Assembly (NCBI RefSeq): GCF_025465995.1
Contig: NZ_JANLNY010000030.1
Span: 310,001 to 374,000, forward strand
Reading direction: 5' to 3'
Source of the DNA: Pseudomonas sp. 5P_3.1_Bac2
GTDB taxonomy: Bacteria > Pseudomonadota > Gammaproteobacteria > Pseudomonadales > Pseudomonadaceae
DNA: 64,000 nt
The position numbers were made by a program, and so were the translations under genes. The notes under the pieces are model-generated. The model did no database searches, was not told the DNA's origin, and saw nothing but the letters and a program-made list of their open reading frames with translations. Position 1 is the stretch's first letter. The number at the start of each line of letters is the position of its first letter. Shown piece after piece: positions 17,064-25,156 of the stretch.

Positions 17064-17092
17064 TTGAGGCGTACAGGCTGTCTGAGTATAAT
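17064..17092 (+). promoter_or_regulatory. Sigma70 promoter of guaB
   Basis: TTGAGG (17064-17069), a 17-base spacer and TATAAT (17087-17092). It lies 38 bases before the guaB ATG and matches the consensus at the -10 exactly. This is among the best promoters in the window. Confidence 0.85.
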
Positions 17093-17129
17093 GGCGCGCT
17101 TCCAATTTTCCCGTCTGGGAGCCCCCGCC

Positions 17130-18599
17130 ATGCTGCGTATCAGTCAAGAAGCTCTTACCTTCGACGACGTTTTACTTATTCCTGGTTATTCCGAAGTTCT
17201 GCCGAAGGATGTCAGCCTTAAAACCCGCCTGACCCGTGGCATTGAACTGAACATCCCGCTGCTGTCTGCGGCAATGGATACTGTCACCGAAGCCCGTCTG
17301 GCGATTGCCATGGCGCAGGAAGGTGGCATCGGTATCATCCACAAGAACATGACCATCGAGCAGCAAGCTGCCGAAGTCCGTAAGGTCAAGCGTTTCGAGT
17401 CGGGTGTGGTGAAAGATCCCATCACCATCGAGGCAGATGCCACGGTGGGTGATCTGTTCGAGCTGACTCGGCAGAACAACATCTCCGGCGTTCCGGTGCT
17501 CTACAACGGTGACCTGATCGGTATCGTCACCAGCCGCGACGTGCGTTTTGAGACCAACATGGACGCTAAAGTCCGCGACGTGATGACGCCGAAAGAGCGT
17601 CTGGTCACCGTCAAAGAAGGCGAAGACAAGCAAGTCGTGCGCAAGCTTTTGCACAAGCACCGCATCGAGCGCGTGCTGATTGTCGACGACCAGTACCGTC
17701 TGACCGGCATGATGACCGTTAACGACATCGAAAAAGCCAAAGCCTACCCGCTGGCCAGCAAAGACGAGCATGGCCGTCTGCGCGTAGGTGCTGCGGTTGG
17801 CACTGGCGCCGACACCGGTGACCGGGTTTCCGCTCTGGTGGCTGCTGGTGTTGACGTGATCATCGTCGACACCGCCCACGGTCATTCCAAGGGCGTGATC
17901 GACCGCGTTCGTTGGGTCAAAGAAAACTTCCCGCAAGTGCAGGTTATCGGCGGCAACATCGCCACTGGCGCAGCCGCTCTGGCGCTGGTTGAAGCCGGCG
18001 CTGACGGGGTGAAAGTCGGCATCGGCCCAGGCTCGATCTGCACCACCCGTATCGTCGCAGGTGTTGGCGTGCCGCAAATCAGCGCCGTGGCCAATGTGGC
18101 TGCCGCTCTGGCCGGTACCGGTGTGCCGCTGATCGCTGACGGTGGTATCCGCTTCTCTGGTGACCTGTCCAAGGCCATCGTTGCTGGGGCTTCGGCGGTG
18201 ATGATCGGCTCGATGCTGGCTGGTACCGAAGAAGCGCCAGGTGAAGTTGAGCTGTACCAAGGCCGTTCCTACAAGGCTTACCGTGGTATGGGCTCGCTGG
18301 GCGCGATGGCGCAGGCGCAAGGTTCCTCCGACCGTTACTTCCAAGACAGCTCGGCTGGCGCGGAGAAGTTGGTGCCGGAAGGTATCGAAGGCCGCGTGCC
18401 GTACAAAGGTGCCATGGGCGCTATCGTCCATCAGCTGATGGGCGGCCTGCGTGCCTCCATGGGCTACACCGGCTGTGCCACCGTTGAAGAGATGCGCACC
18501 AAGCCTGAATTTGTGCGTATCACCGGGGCGGGTATGGCTGAGTCGCACGTACATGACGTGCAGATCACCAAAGAAGCACCGAACTACCGGGTCGGCTAA
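17130..18599 (+). CDS. guaB: Inosine-5'-monophosphate dehydrogenase
   Basis: A 489-residue IMPDH that oxidises IMP to XMP, the first step to GMP. The catalytic cysteine loop GPGSICTTRIVAGVG is near residue 300, the flap contains GSLGAM, and a pair of CBS domains is inserted between about residues 90 and 205 (VKDPITIEADATVGD, RDVMTPKERLVTV). The start is ATG 17130, with GGGAG nine bases upstream; the upstream extension to 17064 is inside the promoter. guaA follows, giving a GMP synthesis unit. Confidence 0.98.
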   Translation: MLRISQEALTFDDVLLIPGYSEVLPKDVSLKTRLTRGIELNIPLLSAAMDTVTEARLAIAMAQEGGIGIIHKNMTIEQQAAEVRKVKRFESGVVKDPITIEADATVGDLFELTRQNNISGVPVLYNGDLIGIVTSRDVRFETNMDAKVRDVMTPKERLVTVKEGEDKQVVRKLLHKHRIERVLIVDDQYRLTGMMTVNDIEKAKAYPLASKDEHGRLRVGAAVGTGADTGDRVSALVAAGVDVIIVDTAHGHSKGVIDRVRWVKENFPQVQVIGGNIATGAAALALVEAGADGVKVGIGPGSICTTRIVAGVGVPQISAVANVAAALAGTGVPLIADGGIRFSGDLSKAIVAGASAVMIGSMLAGTEEAPGEVELYQGRSYKAYRGMGSLGAMAQAQGSSDRYFQDSSAGAEKLVPEGIEGRVPYKGAMGAIVHQLMGGLRASMGYTGCATVEEMRTKPEFVRITGAGMAESHVHDVQITKEAPNYRVG

Positions 18600-18607
18600 G
18601 GCAGTTA

Positions 18608-18697
18608 GCTGGTGACGATTCACCAGCACTGCTCAGGTGGCGGCTCTAGGACGCCACCTTTCGCACGGGGCTGTTGCTGACTAAAGCGTACAGCCCC
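18608..18697 (+). terminator. Three tandem hairpins between guaB and guaA
   Basis: GCTGGTGA/TCACCAGC (18608-18627, CGAT loop), AGGTGGCG/CGCCACCT followed by TTTCG (18635-18662), and GGGGCTGT/ACAGCCCC (18667-18697). The second resembles a weak terminator. They may set different guaB and guaA levels or stabilise the processed ends. Confidence 0.5.
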
Positions 18698-18731
18698 TTG
18701 TCATTTGTGAATTCCGCTACGAGAGATGGCC

Positions 18732-20303
18732 ATGGCGCATCAAGATATCCACGCTCACCGCATCCTGATTCTGGACTTCGGCTCCCAGTACACCCAACTG
18801 ATCGCCCGTCGTGTACGGGAAATCGGCGTGTACTGCGAACTGCACCCGTTCGATATGAGCGATGACGACATCCGCGCCTTCAACCCGCGCGGCATCATCC
18901 TCGCCGGTGGCCCTGAGTCGGTCCACGAAGCCGGTAGCCCGCGGGCGCCGCAAGCGGTGTTCGACCTGCAAGTGCCGGTGTTCGGCATCTGCTATGGCAT
19001 GCAAACCATGGCCGAGCAGCTCGGCGGCAAGGTCGAAGGTTCCAACCTGCGTGAGTTCGGTTATGCCAAGGTCGACCTCAACGCCGCGACCCGTTTGTTC
19101 GACGGCATCACCGATTACGGCACTGAGCGCGCGCTGGACGTGTGGATGAGCCACGGCGATAAAGTCACCGCCATGCCGCAAGGCTTCGCCATCACCGCCA
19201 GCACCCCAAGCTGCCCGATCGCCGCCATGGCTGACGATGCGCGCAAATACTTCGGCGTGCAGTTCCACCCGGAAGTGACCCACACCAAGCAAGGCGGCGA
19301 GATCCTCTCGCGCTTTATCTTGGAAATCTGTGGCTGCGCGGCGCTGTGGACCTCGTCCAATATCGCCGAAGACGCCATCCGCCAAGTGCGTGAGCAAGTC
19401 GGCGACGCCAACGTGCTGCTGGGCCTGTCCGGCGGTGTGGACTCGTCCGTGGTTGCCGCGCTGCTGCACAAAGCCATCGGCAAGCAACTGACCTGTGTGT
19501 TCGTCGATAACGGCCTGCTGCGTCTGCACGAAGGCGACGCGGTGATGCAGATGTTCGCCGACAACATGGGCGTTAAAGTGATCCGCGCCAACGCCGAGGA
19601 AAAATTCCTCAGTGCCCTGGCTGGCGAAAGCGACCCAGAGAAAAAGCGCAAAATCATCGGCGCCAAGTTCATCGAAGTGTTCGATGAGGAGTCGAGCAAG
19701 CTGGACAACATCCAGTTCCTCGCCCAGGGCACCATCTACCCAGACGTGATCGAGTCGGCTGGCGCCAAGAGCGGCAAAGCCCACGTGATCAAGTCGCACC
19801 ACAACGTCGGCGGCCTGCCGGACGACATGAAGCTCAAGCTGGTTGAGCCGCTGCGCGAACTGTTTAAAGACGAAGTACGTAAGCTCGGTCTGGAGCTGGG
19901 CCTGCCGTACAACATGGTCTACCGTCACCCGTTCCCAGGCCCGGGTCTGGGCGTGCGCATCCTCGGTGAAGTGAAGAAGGAATACGCCGACCTGCTGCGT
20001 CAGGCCGACCACATCTTTATCGAAGAGCTGCACAAGGCCGACTGGTACCACAAAGTCAGCCAGGCCTTCGTGGTGTTCCAACCGGTTAAATCGGTGGGCG
20101 TGGTCGGCGATGGCCGTCGTTACGCTTGGGTTGTAGCCCTGCGTGCGGTCGAAACCATCGACTTTATGACCGCCCGTTGGGCACACCTGCCGTACGAACT
20201 GCTGGAAACCGTCAGCGGCCGTATCATCAACGAAATCGACGGCATCTCCCGCGTCACCTACGACGTATCGAGCAAGCCGCCAGCGACTATTGAGTGGGAA
20301 TAA
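18732..20303 (+). CDS. guaA: GMP synthase (glutamine-hydrolysing)
   Basis: A 523-residue GMP synthase converting XMP, ATP and glutamine to GMP. The class I glutaminase domain comes first with its nucleophile in FGICYGMQ (about residue 86) and the His-Glu pair in FHPEV. The ATP-pyrophosphatase domain follows with the PP-loop GLSGGVDSSVVAALL (about residue 235), and the dimerisation domain ends in the conserved SKPPATIEWE. ATG 18732 is preceded by GAGAG at six bases; the in-frame ATG at 18726 would overlap that site. Confidence 0.98.
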   Translation: MAHQDIHAHRILILDFGSQYTQLIARRVREIGVYCELHPFDMSDDDIRAFNPRGIILAGGPESVHEAGSPRAPQAVFDLQVPVFGICYGMQTMAEQLGGKVEGSNLREFGYAKVDLNAATRLFDGITDYGTERALDVWMSHGDKVTAMPQGFAITASTPSCPIAAMADDARKYFGVQFHPEVTHTKQGGEILSRFILEICGCAALWTSSNIAEDAIRQVREQVGDANVLLGLSGGVDSSVVAALLHKAIGKQLTCVFVDNGLLRLHEGDAVMQMFADNMGVKVIRANAEEKFLSALAGESDPEKKRKIIGAKFIEVFDEESSKLDNIQFLAQGTIYPDVIESAGAKSGKAHVIKSHHNVGGLPDDMKLKLVEPLRELFKDEVRKLGLELGLPYNMVYRHPFPGPGLGVRILGEVKKEYADLLRQADHIFIEELHKADWYHKVSQAFVVFQPVKSVGVVGDGRRYAWVVALRAVETIDFMTARWAHLPYELLETVSGRIINEIDGISRVTYDVSSKPPATIEWE

Positions 20304-20347
20304 CCGGCATCCGCCATTAGGCTCCGCTGAGCTGCTGTAAGGCTAAG

Positions 20348-20373
20348 AAGCCCGCTTAATCGCGGGCTTTTTT
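20348..20373 (+). terminator. Intrinsic terminator of guaA
   Basis: AAGCCCGC, six-base loop, GCGGGCTT then TTTTT. It lies 45 bases after the guaA stop and marks the end of the GMP operon. Confidence 0.92.
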
Positions 20374-20730
20374 CTGCCTGCGATTTGTTGTTTTACAGGC
20401 GTGCCTTGGGCAGCTGTCTACGGTGGGCATGCCCGCAAGGTAGAGATTTGTATACCAGCGGAATCCTCGGCAGGCGGCAATGTCCATAAATCATCCTGAG
20501 CACCTCAACCAAGGCGTAGTCAGTTGTCGAGCCGCTTGATCAGGGCATTGGCCTACAGTTTGGTAGGCCAGACGCGGACTTAACTGCCCCGCCTTGTTGG
20601 GGTGTGGCCCTGTAACTGCGTACCCAGTGACGCTCTGCCAGGGGTTGATTTGTGAGGGTTTTGGCAGCGCAACGCTGCTTTAGCTGGCTCTGATTTGGAG
20701 TCTTAGCACGACCAAGTGGAGGGATGGACG
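20374..20730. other. Non-coding gap between guaA terminator and fatty acid cyclopropane synthase
   Basis: About 357 bases with no convincing gene. A 67-codon minus-strand frame (20540-20743) has low-complexity proline-rich translation and no ribosome site. A small GCAGCG-CAA-CGCTGC hairpin lies at 20664-20678. The downstream promoter must be here, but I see no clear -35/-10 pair. Confidence 0.5.
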
Positions 20731-21852
20731 ATGGTGGAGGCAAGGCTGTTTAAGCGTGTCGAATCGTTGTTGCAGGAAGCTGGAGTGTTGATCGGTGGCG
20801 AGCGTGCCCAAGATATTCAGGTACACGACCCACGCTTGTATGCCCGGGTGCTGGCGCAGGGGTCGCTGGGTTTGGGTGAGAGTTATATGGATGGCTGGTG
20901 GCAGGCCAACCATCTGGATGCCTTCTTATTCAATCTGATCAATGCCCGTCTCGATGAGCGGGTGCATGGCACGGGTGAAGTGTGGGATGCGCTCAAGGCC
21001 AAGCTGTTCAATCTGCAAAGCGGGCAGGGCAGTTATGAGGTCGGCAAGCGCCACTACGACCTAGGCAATGACCTCTACCGCATCATGCTTGGTAAGCGCT
21101 TGGTCTACAGCTGCGGTTATTGGCGCGACGCCAAGGACCTCGACGCAGCACAAGAAGCCAAGCTCGATTTGGTCTGCCGCAAGTTGCAATTGCGCCCCGG
21201 CATGCGTGTATTGGATATCGGCTGTGGCTGGGGTGAAGCGCTTAAGTTTGCCGCCGAGCGTTATGGTGTTGAAGGGGTGGGGATCACCATCTCGAAGGAG
21301 CAGGCCGCCTTTGCCCAGGACCTGTGCCGTGGCTTACCGGTGGAAATCCGCCTGCAGGACTATCGCGATCTCAATGAGCAGTTTGATGCGATTTTCTCTA
21401 TCGGCATGTTTGAGCATGTCGGGGTGAAAAACTACCGCACCTACTTTGAGGTCGCCCAGCGCTGCCTGCCGCCCCATGGTTTGTTCCTGCTGCACAGCAT
21501 CGGCACCAATATCAGTGACGACCACACCGACCCGTGGATTGCCCGCTATATCTTCCCCAACTCGATGCTGCCCTCGGCGGCGCAGATTACCGATGCGATG
21601 GAGGGTTTGTTTGTGCTGGAGGATTGGCACAACTTCGGCACGGACTACGACCTCACTCTGCAGGCTTGGCGCAATAACATCGATGCCGCCTGGGGACAGT
21701 TGGACACTGAGCGTTATGACGAGCGCTTCCAGCGGATGTGGAGCTTCTACCTAGCCGGCTCGATGGCCGCCTTTCGCACCCGCCATGCCAATCTCTGGCA
21801 GTTGGTGTTGTCCCCGTCTGGGGTGCCCGGCGGCTATATCGCGCCACGTTAA
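20731..21852 (+). CDS. cfa: Cyclopropane-fatty-acyl-phospholipid synthase
   Basis: A 373-residue SAM-dependent enzyme that methylenates cis double bonds of membrane phospholipid acyl chains, typically on entry to stationary phase and under acid stress. The SAM-binding motif VLDIGCGWGEALKFAAERYG is near residue 160, preceded by the HYDLGNDLY segment and followed by SIGMFEHVG, all signatures of the family. ATG 20731 has GGAGGGA six bases upstream; the GTG at 20716 in the same frame lies inside that site. Length is close to the E. coli protein (382). Confidence 0.95.
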   Translation: MVEARLFKRVESLLQEAGVLIGGERAQDIQVHDPRLYARVLAQGSLGLGESYMDGWWQANHLDAFLFNLINARLDERVHGTGEVWDALKAKLFNLQSGQGSYEVGKRHYDLGNDLYRIMLGKRLVYSCGYWRDAKDLDAAQEAKLDLVCRKLQLRPGMRVLDIGCGWGEALKFAAERYGVEGVGITISKEQAAFAQDLCRGLPVEIRLQDYRDLNEQFDAIFSIGMFEHVGVKNYRTYFEVAQRCLPPHGLFLLHSIGTNISDDHTDPWIARYIFPNSMLPSAAQITDAMEGLFVLEDWHNFGTDYDLTLQAWRNNIDAAWGQLDTERYDERFQRMWSFYLAGSMAAFRTRHANLWQLVLSPSGVPGGYIAPR

Positions 21853-21971
21853 TACCCTGCGCAGTACCATCACTCGGGCCGCTTACGGGGAGCCCGGGTG
21901 ACGGTGGCAACGTCTCTCTATCTATTATTTCTGCCGTCTGCGCTGGCGAAATTCGCGCGCAGGTAAAGCGC

Positions 21972-22002
21972 TTGACCTAGAGCGCGCTCTAACTTTTAGG
22001 AT
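21972..22002 (+). promoter_or_regulatory. MerR-type promoter with dyad in a 19-base spacer
   Basis: TTGACC (21972-21977), a 19-base spacer, TAGGAT (21997-22002). The spacer begins with the perfect palindrome TAGAGCGCGCTCTA (21978-21991). An overlong spacer occupied by a dyad is the hallmark of promoters activated by MerR proteins through DNA distortion. The predicted start of transcription, about seven bases past the -10, coincides with the regulator ATG at 22009. Confidence 0.8.
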
Positions 22003-22008
22003 CGTTTT

Positions 22009-22479
22009 ATGGAAGTCGATCTGAGCATTGCCCAAGTTGCTAAGCGTACCGGCCTGTCGGTGCATACCCTGCGCTATTACGAGCGTATCGGTCTGATTGC
22101 ACCGGTGGCACGGGCCAGTGGTGGGCAGCGGCGGTATGCAAGCAGAGACATGGCCTGGATCGACTTCCTCTTGCGGTTACGCACGACTCATATGCCCATC
22201 GGCACCATGCAGTTGTTCGCGACCTTGCGAGGCGAGGGGGAGGTCACGGTCCCGGCGCGGCGGCAACTGCTGCAAACCCACTTGGCTGACGTGTTGGCCG
22301 AGATTCAGGTGCTGCAGCAATGCGCTCAAACCGTGCAGGCGAAAATCGAGCATTACCAAGCGCTTGAGTTGTCCCCATCGCCGCCGATCGAAACTGTTGG
22401 AGATAATCCCGATGAACACGCTGAATCGCTACGAGCGCGGCCTGAGCAAGCTGCGCGAAATCGACGGGGAAGCCGGTGA
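22009..22479 (+). CDS. MerR family regulator, self-regulated
   Basis: A 156-residue MerR regulator: helix-turn-helix SIAQVAKRTGLSVHTLRYYE and wing GGQRRYASRDMAWIDFLL in the first 70 residues, coiled coil to about 125. There is no cysteine pattern of a metal sensor, which suits the subgroup that sits beside carboxymuconolactone decarboxylase-like or aldo-keto reductase genes and responds to electrophiles or redox signals. No Shine-Dalgarno is seen and the transcript probably begins at or next to the ATG. The last 22 codons overlap the next gene in another frame and look unlike a MerR tail; the other frame has a TAA at 22404, so the stop may have been lost by a frameshift. Confidence 0.85.
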   Translation: MEVDLSIAQVAKRTGLSVHTLRYYERIGLIAPVARASGGQRRYASRDMAWIDFLLRLRTTHMPIGTMQLFATLRGEGEVTVPARRQLLQTHLADVLAEIQVLQQCAQTVQAKIEHYQALELSPSPPIETVGDNPDEHAESLRARPEQAARNRRGSR

Positions 22480-22807
22480 GCGCGTACTCGAAAGCCTAAA
22501 AGATATTGCCCCGGACTTTGCCCGTTACCTGATTGAGTTTCCCTTCGGCGATATCTACAGCCGAGCACAGTTGGATTTACGCAGCCGCTAAATCGCCGTA
22601 GTGGCCGCACTCACCGCCATGGGCAACGCCGCACCGCAGCTTAGGGTGCATATTCAAGGCGCGCTGAATGTGGGGGTGTCGCGAGTCGAGGTGGTGGAAG
22701 TGATTATGCAGATGGCTGTCTATGCAGGCTTTCCCGCAGCGCTAAATGGCTTGGCAGCGGCCAAAGAGGTGTTTGCTCAGGCGGGAGCCAACTCGGCAAA
22801 GGTTTAG
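22412..22807 (+). pseudogene. Carboxymuconolactone decarboxylase family protein, interrupted by in-frame TAA
   Basis: The frame starts at ATG 22412 with GGAGA eight bases upstream and encodes an MNTLNRYERGLSKLREIDGE start of the CMD family. At codon 60 a TAA (22589-22591) breaks it exactly inside the conserved segment LDLRSR-stop-IAVVAALTAMGN. The same frame then runs on through VHIQGALNVGVSR and QMAVYAGFPAALNG to a second stop at 22807, for 131 codons in all, the family's normal size. One C-to-T change of a glutamine CAA codon explains it. CMD-fold proteins include decarboxylases and peroxidases; this one lacks the CxxC of AhpD. Sequencing error cannot be excluded. Confidence 0.82.
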
Positions 22808-22811
22808 CGCT

Positions 22812-23720
22812 TTATGTTGGCGGGGGGTTAAGACTGGATAGGGGAGGCAGGCGACTCGCAATATGTTGCCAAAACGCCTGCACCACCGAGCTTTGCGCCG
22901 CCGCTTGCGAGCGCACCAAGGCAAATTTGCGCTGGATAACCGGGGCCAGAGGCAGCGCCCGAAGCTGTTGCATATCGGCTGGCAGTGTTGACTCCGGCAG
23001 GATTGCCACGCCTAGGCCTTCCCGGACCAGCACGCTGGCGCTGGTCCAATCTTTAACGCTCAGGCGAATGTTATTGAGCTCAAGGCCTGCCTGTTGCATC
23101 AGGCTCTGGGCGTGAACCGAGCAACCGCCGGTGGCCAGGATAAACGGCAGATCGACCATTTCCTTAAGCGCCACGCCTTGGGCTAAAGCACGGCGCGCCA
23201 AGGGGTGTGAGTGCGACAGCAGTACCCTCCATTGATCACGCCCCAGAATTAGAGCGTGCTGAGTGCGCTTGGGATTAAGCACCACCCCCAGATCCACCGT
23301 ACCTTGAGCGAGCCAATCGAGGACTTCTTCATCAGTGCCTTCCACAGCCACCACTTCAATCCCCGGATAGCGCTGCGCAAAGCTATGCAGCAGGTCGGGT
23401 AATACATGGGCAATAACTGAAGGGAAACTGCCCAAGCGAATTCGCCCGCTACCCAGGCCCAAGTTGTTAGCGGCCAGGGCGCGGATAGCATCCAGCTCCT
23501 GCAGCATGCGGCGGGCATGCGCCAACACCTCTTCACCAAAGGCGGTAAGGCTCAATTGCTGACGTGCGCGAGCGAATAACGGCAAACCCAGATGACTTTC
23601 TAGTTGGCTGAGAGCCTGACTGGCACCGGACTGAGTAATGCCCATGTGCTCGGCGGCACGGGTGATGCTGGCCGAGTCAGCAATAGCCACCAATAGGCGC
23701 CAGTGGGTGAGGTTGTGCAT
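22812..23720 (-). CDS. LysR family transcriptional regulator
   Basis: A 302-residue LysR regulator. The N-terminal winged helix is clear (LLVAIADSASITRAAEHMGITQSGAS, cut here only by its end at about residue 36, then LSQLESHLGLPLFAR), followed by the periplasmic-binding-like effector domain. It is divergent from a glutathione S-transferase gene 104 bases away, the usual arrangement of a LysR protein and its target. The effector is unknown. The stop lies four bases from the end of the broken CMD gene on the other strand. Confidence 0.93.
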   Translation of the reverse strand: MHNLTHWRLLVAIADSASITRAAEHMGITQSGASQALSQLESHLGLPLFARARQQLSLTAFGEEVLAHARRMLQELDAIRALAANNLGLGSGRIRLGSFPSVIAHVLPDLLHSFAQRYPGIEVVAVEGTDEEVLDWLAQGTVDLGVVLNPKRTQHALILGRDQWRVLLSHSHPLARRALAQGVALKEMVDLPFILATGGCSVHAQSLMQQAGLELNNIRLSVKDWTSASVLVREGLGVAILPESTLPADMQQLRALPLAPVIQRKFALVRSQAAAQSSVVQAFWQHIASRLPPLSSLNPPPT

Positions 23721-23824
23721 ATCAGTAGCTCAGCTTATGGATATTTGGTTGATGATTAATTTTACAGATTTAGCCCGCCCACGCATGTTGTGCAACTCAT
23801 CTGCTAAGTCATTAGGGAGGCTTT

Positions 23825-24430
23825 ATGAAGCTTTATTACGCCCCGCACACTTGCTCGCTCTCTCCGCACATTGTGCTGCGAGAGTTAGGGCTGCCCTTTG
23901 AGTTGGTCAAAGTTAATAACCAGACCAAGCAAACGGCTGATGGCCGCGACTTTTTGCGCATCAACCCCAAGGGCTATGTCGCTGCGCTGCAGTTAGGCGA
24001 TGGACAAGTTCTCACGGAGGGGCCCGCCATCGTGCAGTATTTGGCGGATTTACGTCCTGAGCTGCAGTTGGCGCCTGCAGCGGGTAGTTGGCAGCGCGTG
24101 CGCTTGCAGGAGTGGCTGAGTTTTATCAACAGTGAAATCCATGCCGGCAGCGCGCCGCTGTTCAACCAGGCGTTGTCTGAGGAGGCTAAAAATTACTTTC
24201 GTGAACGCTTATTTAAGCGCTTTGCTTATCTGGAGGCTCATCTGCAAGGGCAGGCCTTTTTGCTCGGCGAGCGGTTCAGTGTGGCTGATGCGTATCTATT
24301 TACAGTGCTAGGTTGGTGCCGCTTTTTTGCGATCGACCTTCGCCGTTGGCCGGCAGTTTTGACCTATTTTGACAAGATTGCCGAGCGACCTGCAGTGCAG
24401 GCTGCGCTGCACGCTGAGGCGGTTGGTTGA
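23825..24430 (+). CDS. Glutathione S-transferase
   Basis: A 201-residue beta-class-like GST: thioredoxin-like N-terminal domain with MKLYYAPHTCSLSPHIVL, in which Cys10 is the residue that binds glutathione in bacterial beta enzymes, the cis-Pro/glutathione-site motif NPKGYVAAL, and TEGPAIVQYLAD; the helical C-terminal domain follows with the conserved SVADAYLFTVLGW. AGGGAGG lies six bases before the ATG. The divergent LysR gene probably controls it. The likely role is conjugation or reduction of electrophiles or peroxides. Confidence 0.93.
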   Translation: MKLYYAPHTCSLSPHIVLRELGLPFELVKVNNQTKQTADGRDFLRINPKGYVAALQLGDGQVLTEGPAIVQYLADLRPELQLAPAAGSWQRVRLQEWLSFINSEIHAGSAPLFNQALSEEAKNYFRERLFKRFAYLEAHLQGQAFLLGERFSVADAYLFTVLGWCRFFAIDLRRWPAVLTYFDKIAERPAVQAALHAEAVG

Positions 24431-24580
24431 GGTGGTGACGGGTATAACCAGGACCTCTGCGTAGCTCACTAACCCACTTGGCTATGGACTGGGAGTTGGC
24501 GGTTGTCAGCGGCTAATCCGCCTCCGTATGCTGCAGCAATGCCGACTTATCTCGAGCCGGTCTTTGTTTTAGAGAGATCT

Positions 24581-25012
24581 ATGAGCAGCCAACGTTTGCC
24601 TTACCAGACTCTATCGCCGGATGCCTATAAGGGCTTTGGCGCGGCCAAGTTGGCCTTGGATAAAAGCAGCCTCGGCAAGCCGCTGATTGAGTTGGTGTAC
24701 CTGCGGGTGTCGCAGATCAATGGCTGTGCTTTTTGCCTGGAGTTGCACAGCAATGCGTTGCGCGCCGGCGGCACCGCTCAGGCTAAGTTGGACAGCCTCG
24801 CCGGCTGGCGGGTTAGCAGTCAGTTTAGTGCGCGCGAGCGGGCGGCGTTGGCTTGGGCTGAGTCGTTGGTGGATGTGGCCAACACCCATGCGCCGGACTC
24901 CGAGTTTGCCCCGCTTAAGGAGTATTTCAGCGACGCCGAAATCTCCGATCTGAGTTTTGCCATCGCCTTGATGAGCGCCTTTAACCGTTTAGCCGTGGGC
25001 ATGCGTCAGTAA
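24581..25012 (+). CDS. AhpD-like carboxymuconolactone decarboxylase family peroxidase
   Basis: A 143-residue all-helical protein. The AhpD catalytic motif is present as INGCAFCLELHSN: CxxC followed by His four residues later, near residues 48-56. Such proteins reduce peroxides or act as alkylhydroperoxidase partners. ATG 24581 has AGAGAG at the right distance; a GTG at 24503 in frame would add a non-homologous tail. It continues a short run of redox-related genes (broken CMD protein, GST). Confidence 0.9.
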   Translation: MSSQRLPYQTLSPDAYKGFGAAKLALDKSSLGKPLIELVYLRVSQINGCAFCLELHSNALRAGGTAQAKLDSLAGWRVSSQFSARERAALAWAESLVDVANTHAPDSEFAPLKEYFSDAEISDLSFAIALMSAFNRLAVGMRQ

Positions 25013-25156
25013 CGAGTTGTGGCAGGAGGGCTGCGGCAACCTGACGGTTCGCCGGGGTCGTCAGGGTGGCGGCTTAAATGAGAAGATAGTGCAATTGCCA
25101 TGACGCAGTTGTTGCGTCGCAGGACTTCCCCGATGCCACCGGGCTAAGGACGCAAC

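Noticed and set aside
20540..20743. 67-codon minus-strand frame between guaA and cfa
   Set aside because: It overlaps the cfa start, its translation is proline- and glutamine-rich low complexity, and no ribosome site is present.
21871..21900. Hairpin after cfa (CACTCGGGC against GCCCGGGTG)
   Set aside because: The stem has a mismatch, a large loop and no following T run; not strong enough to call a terminator.
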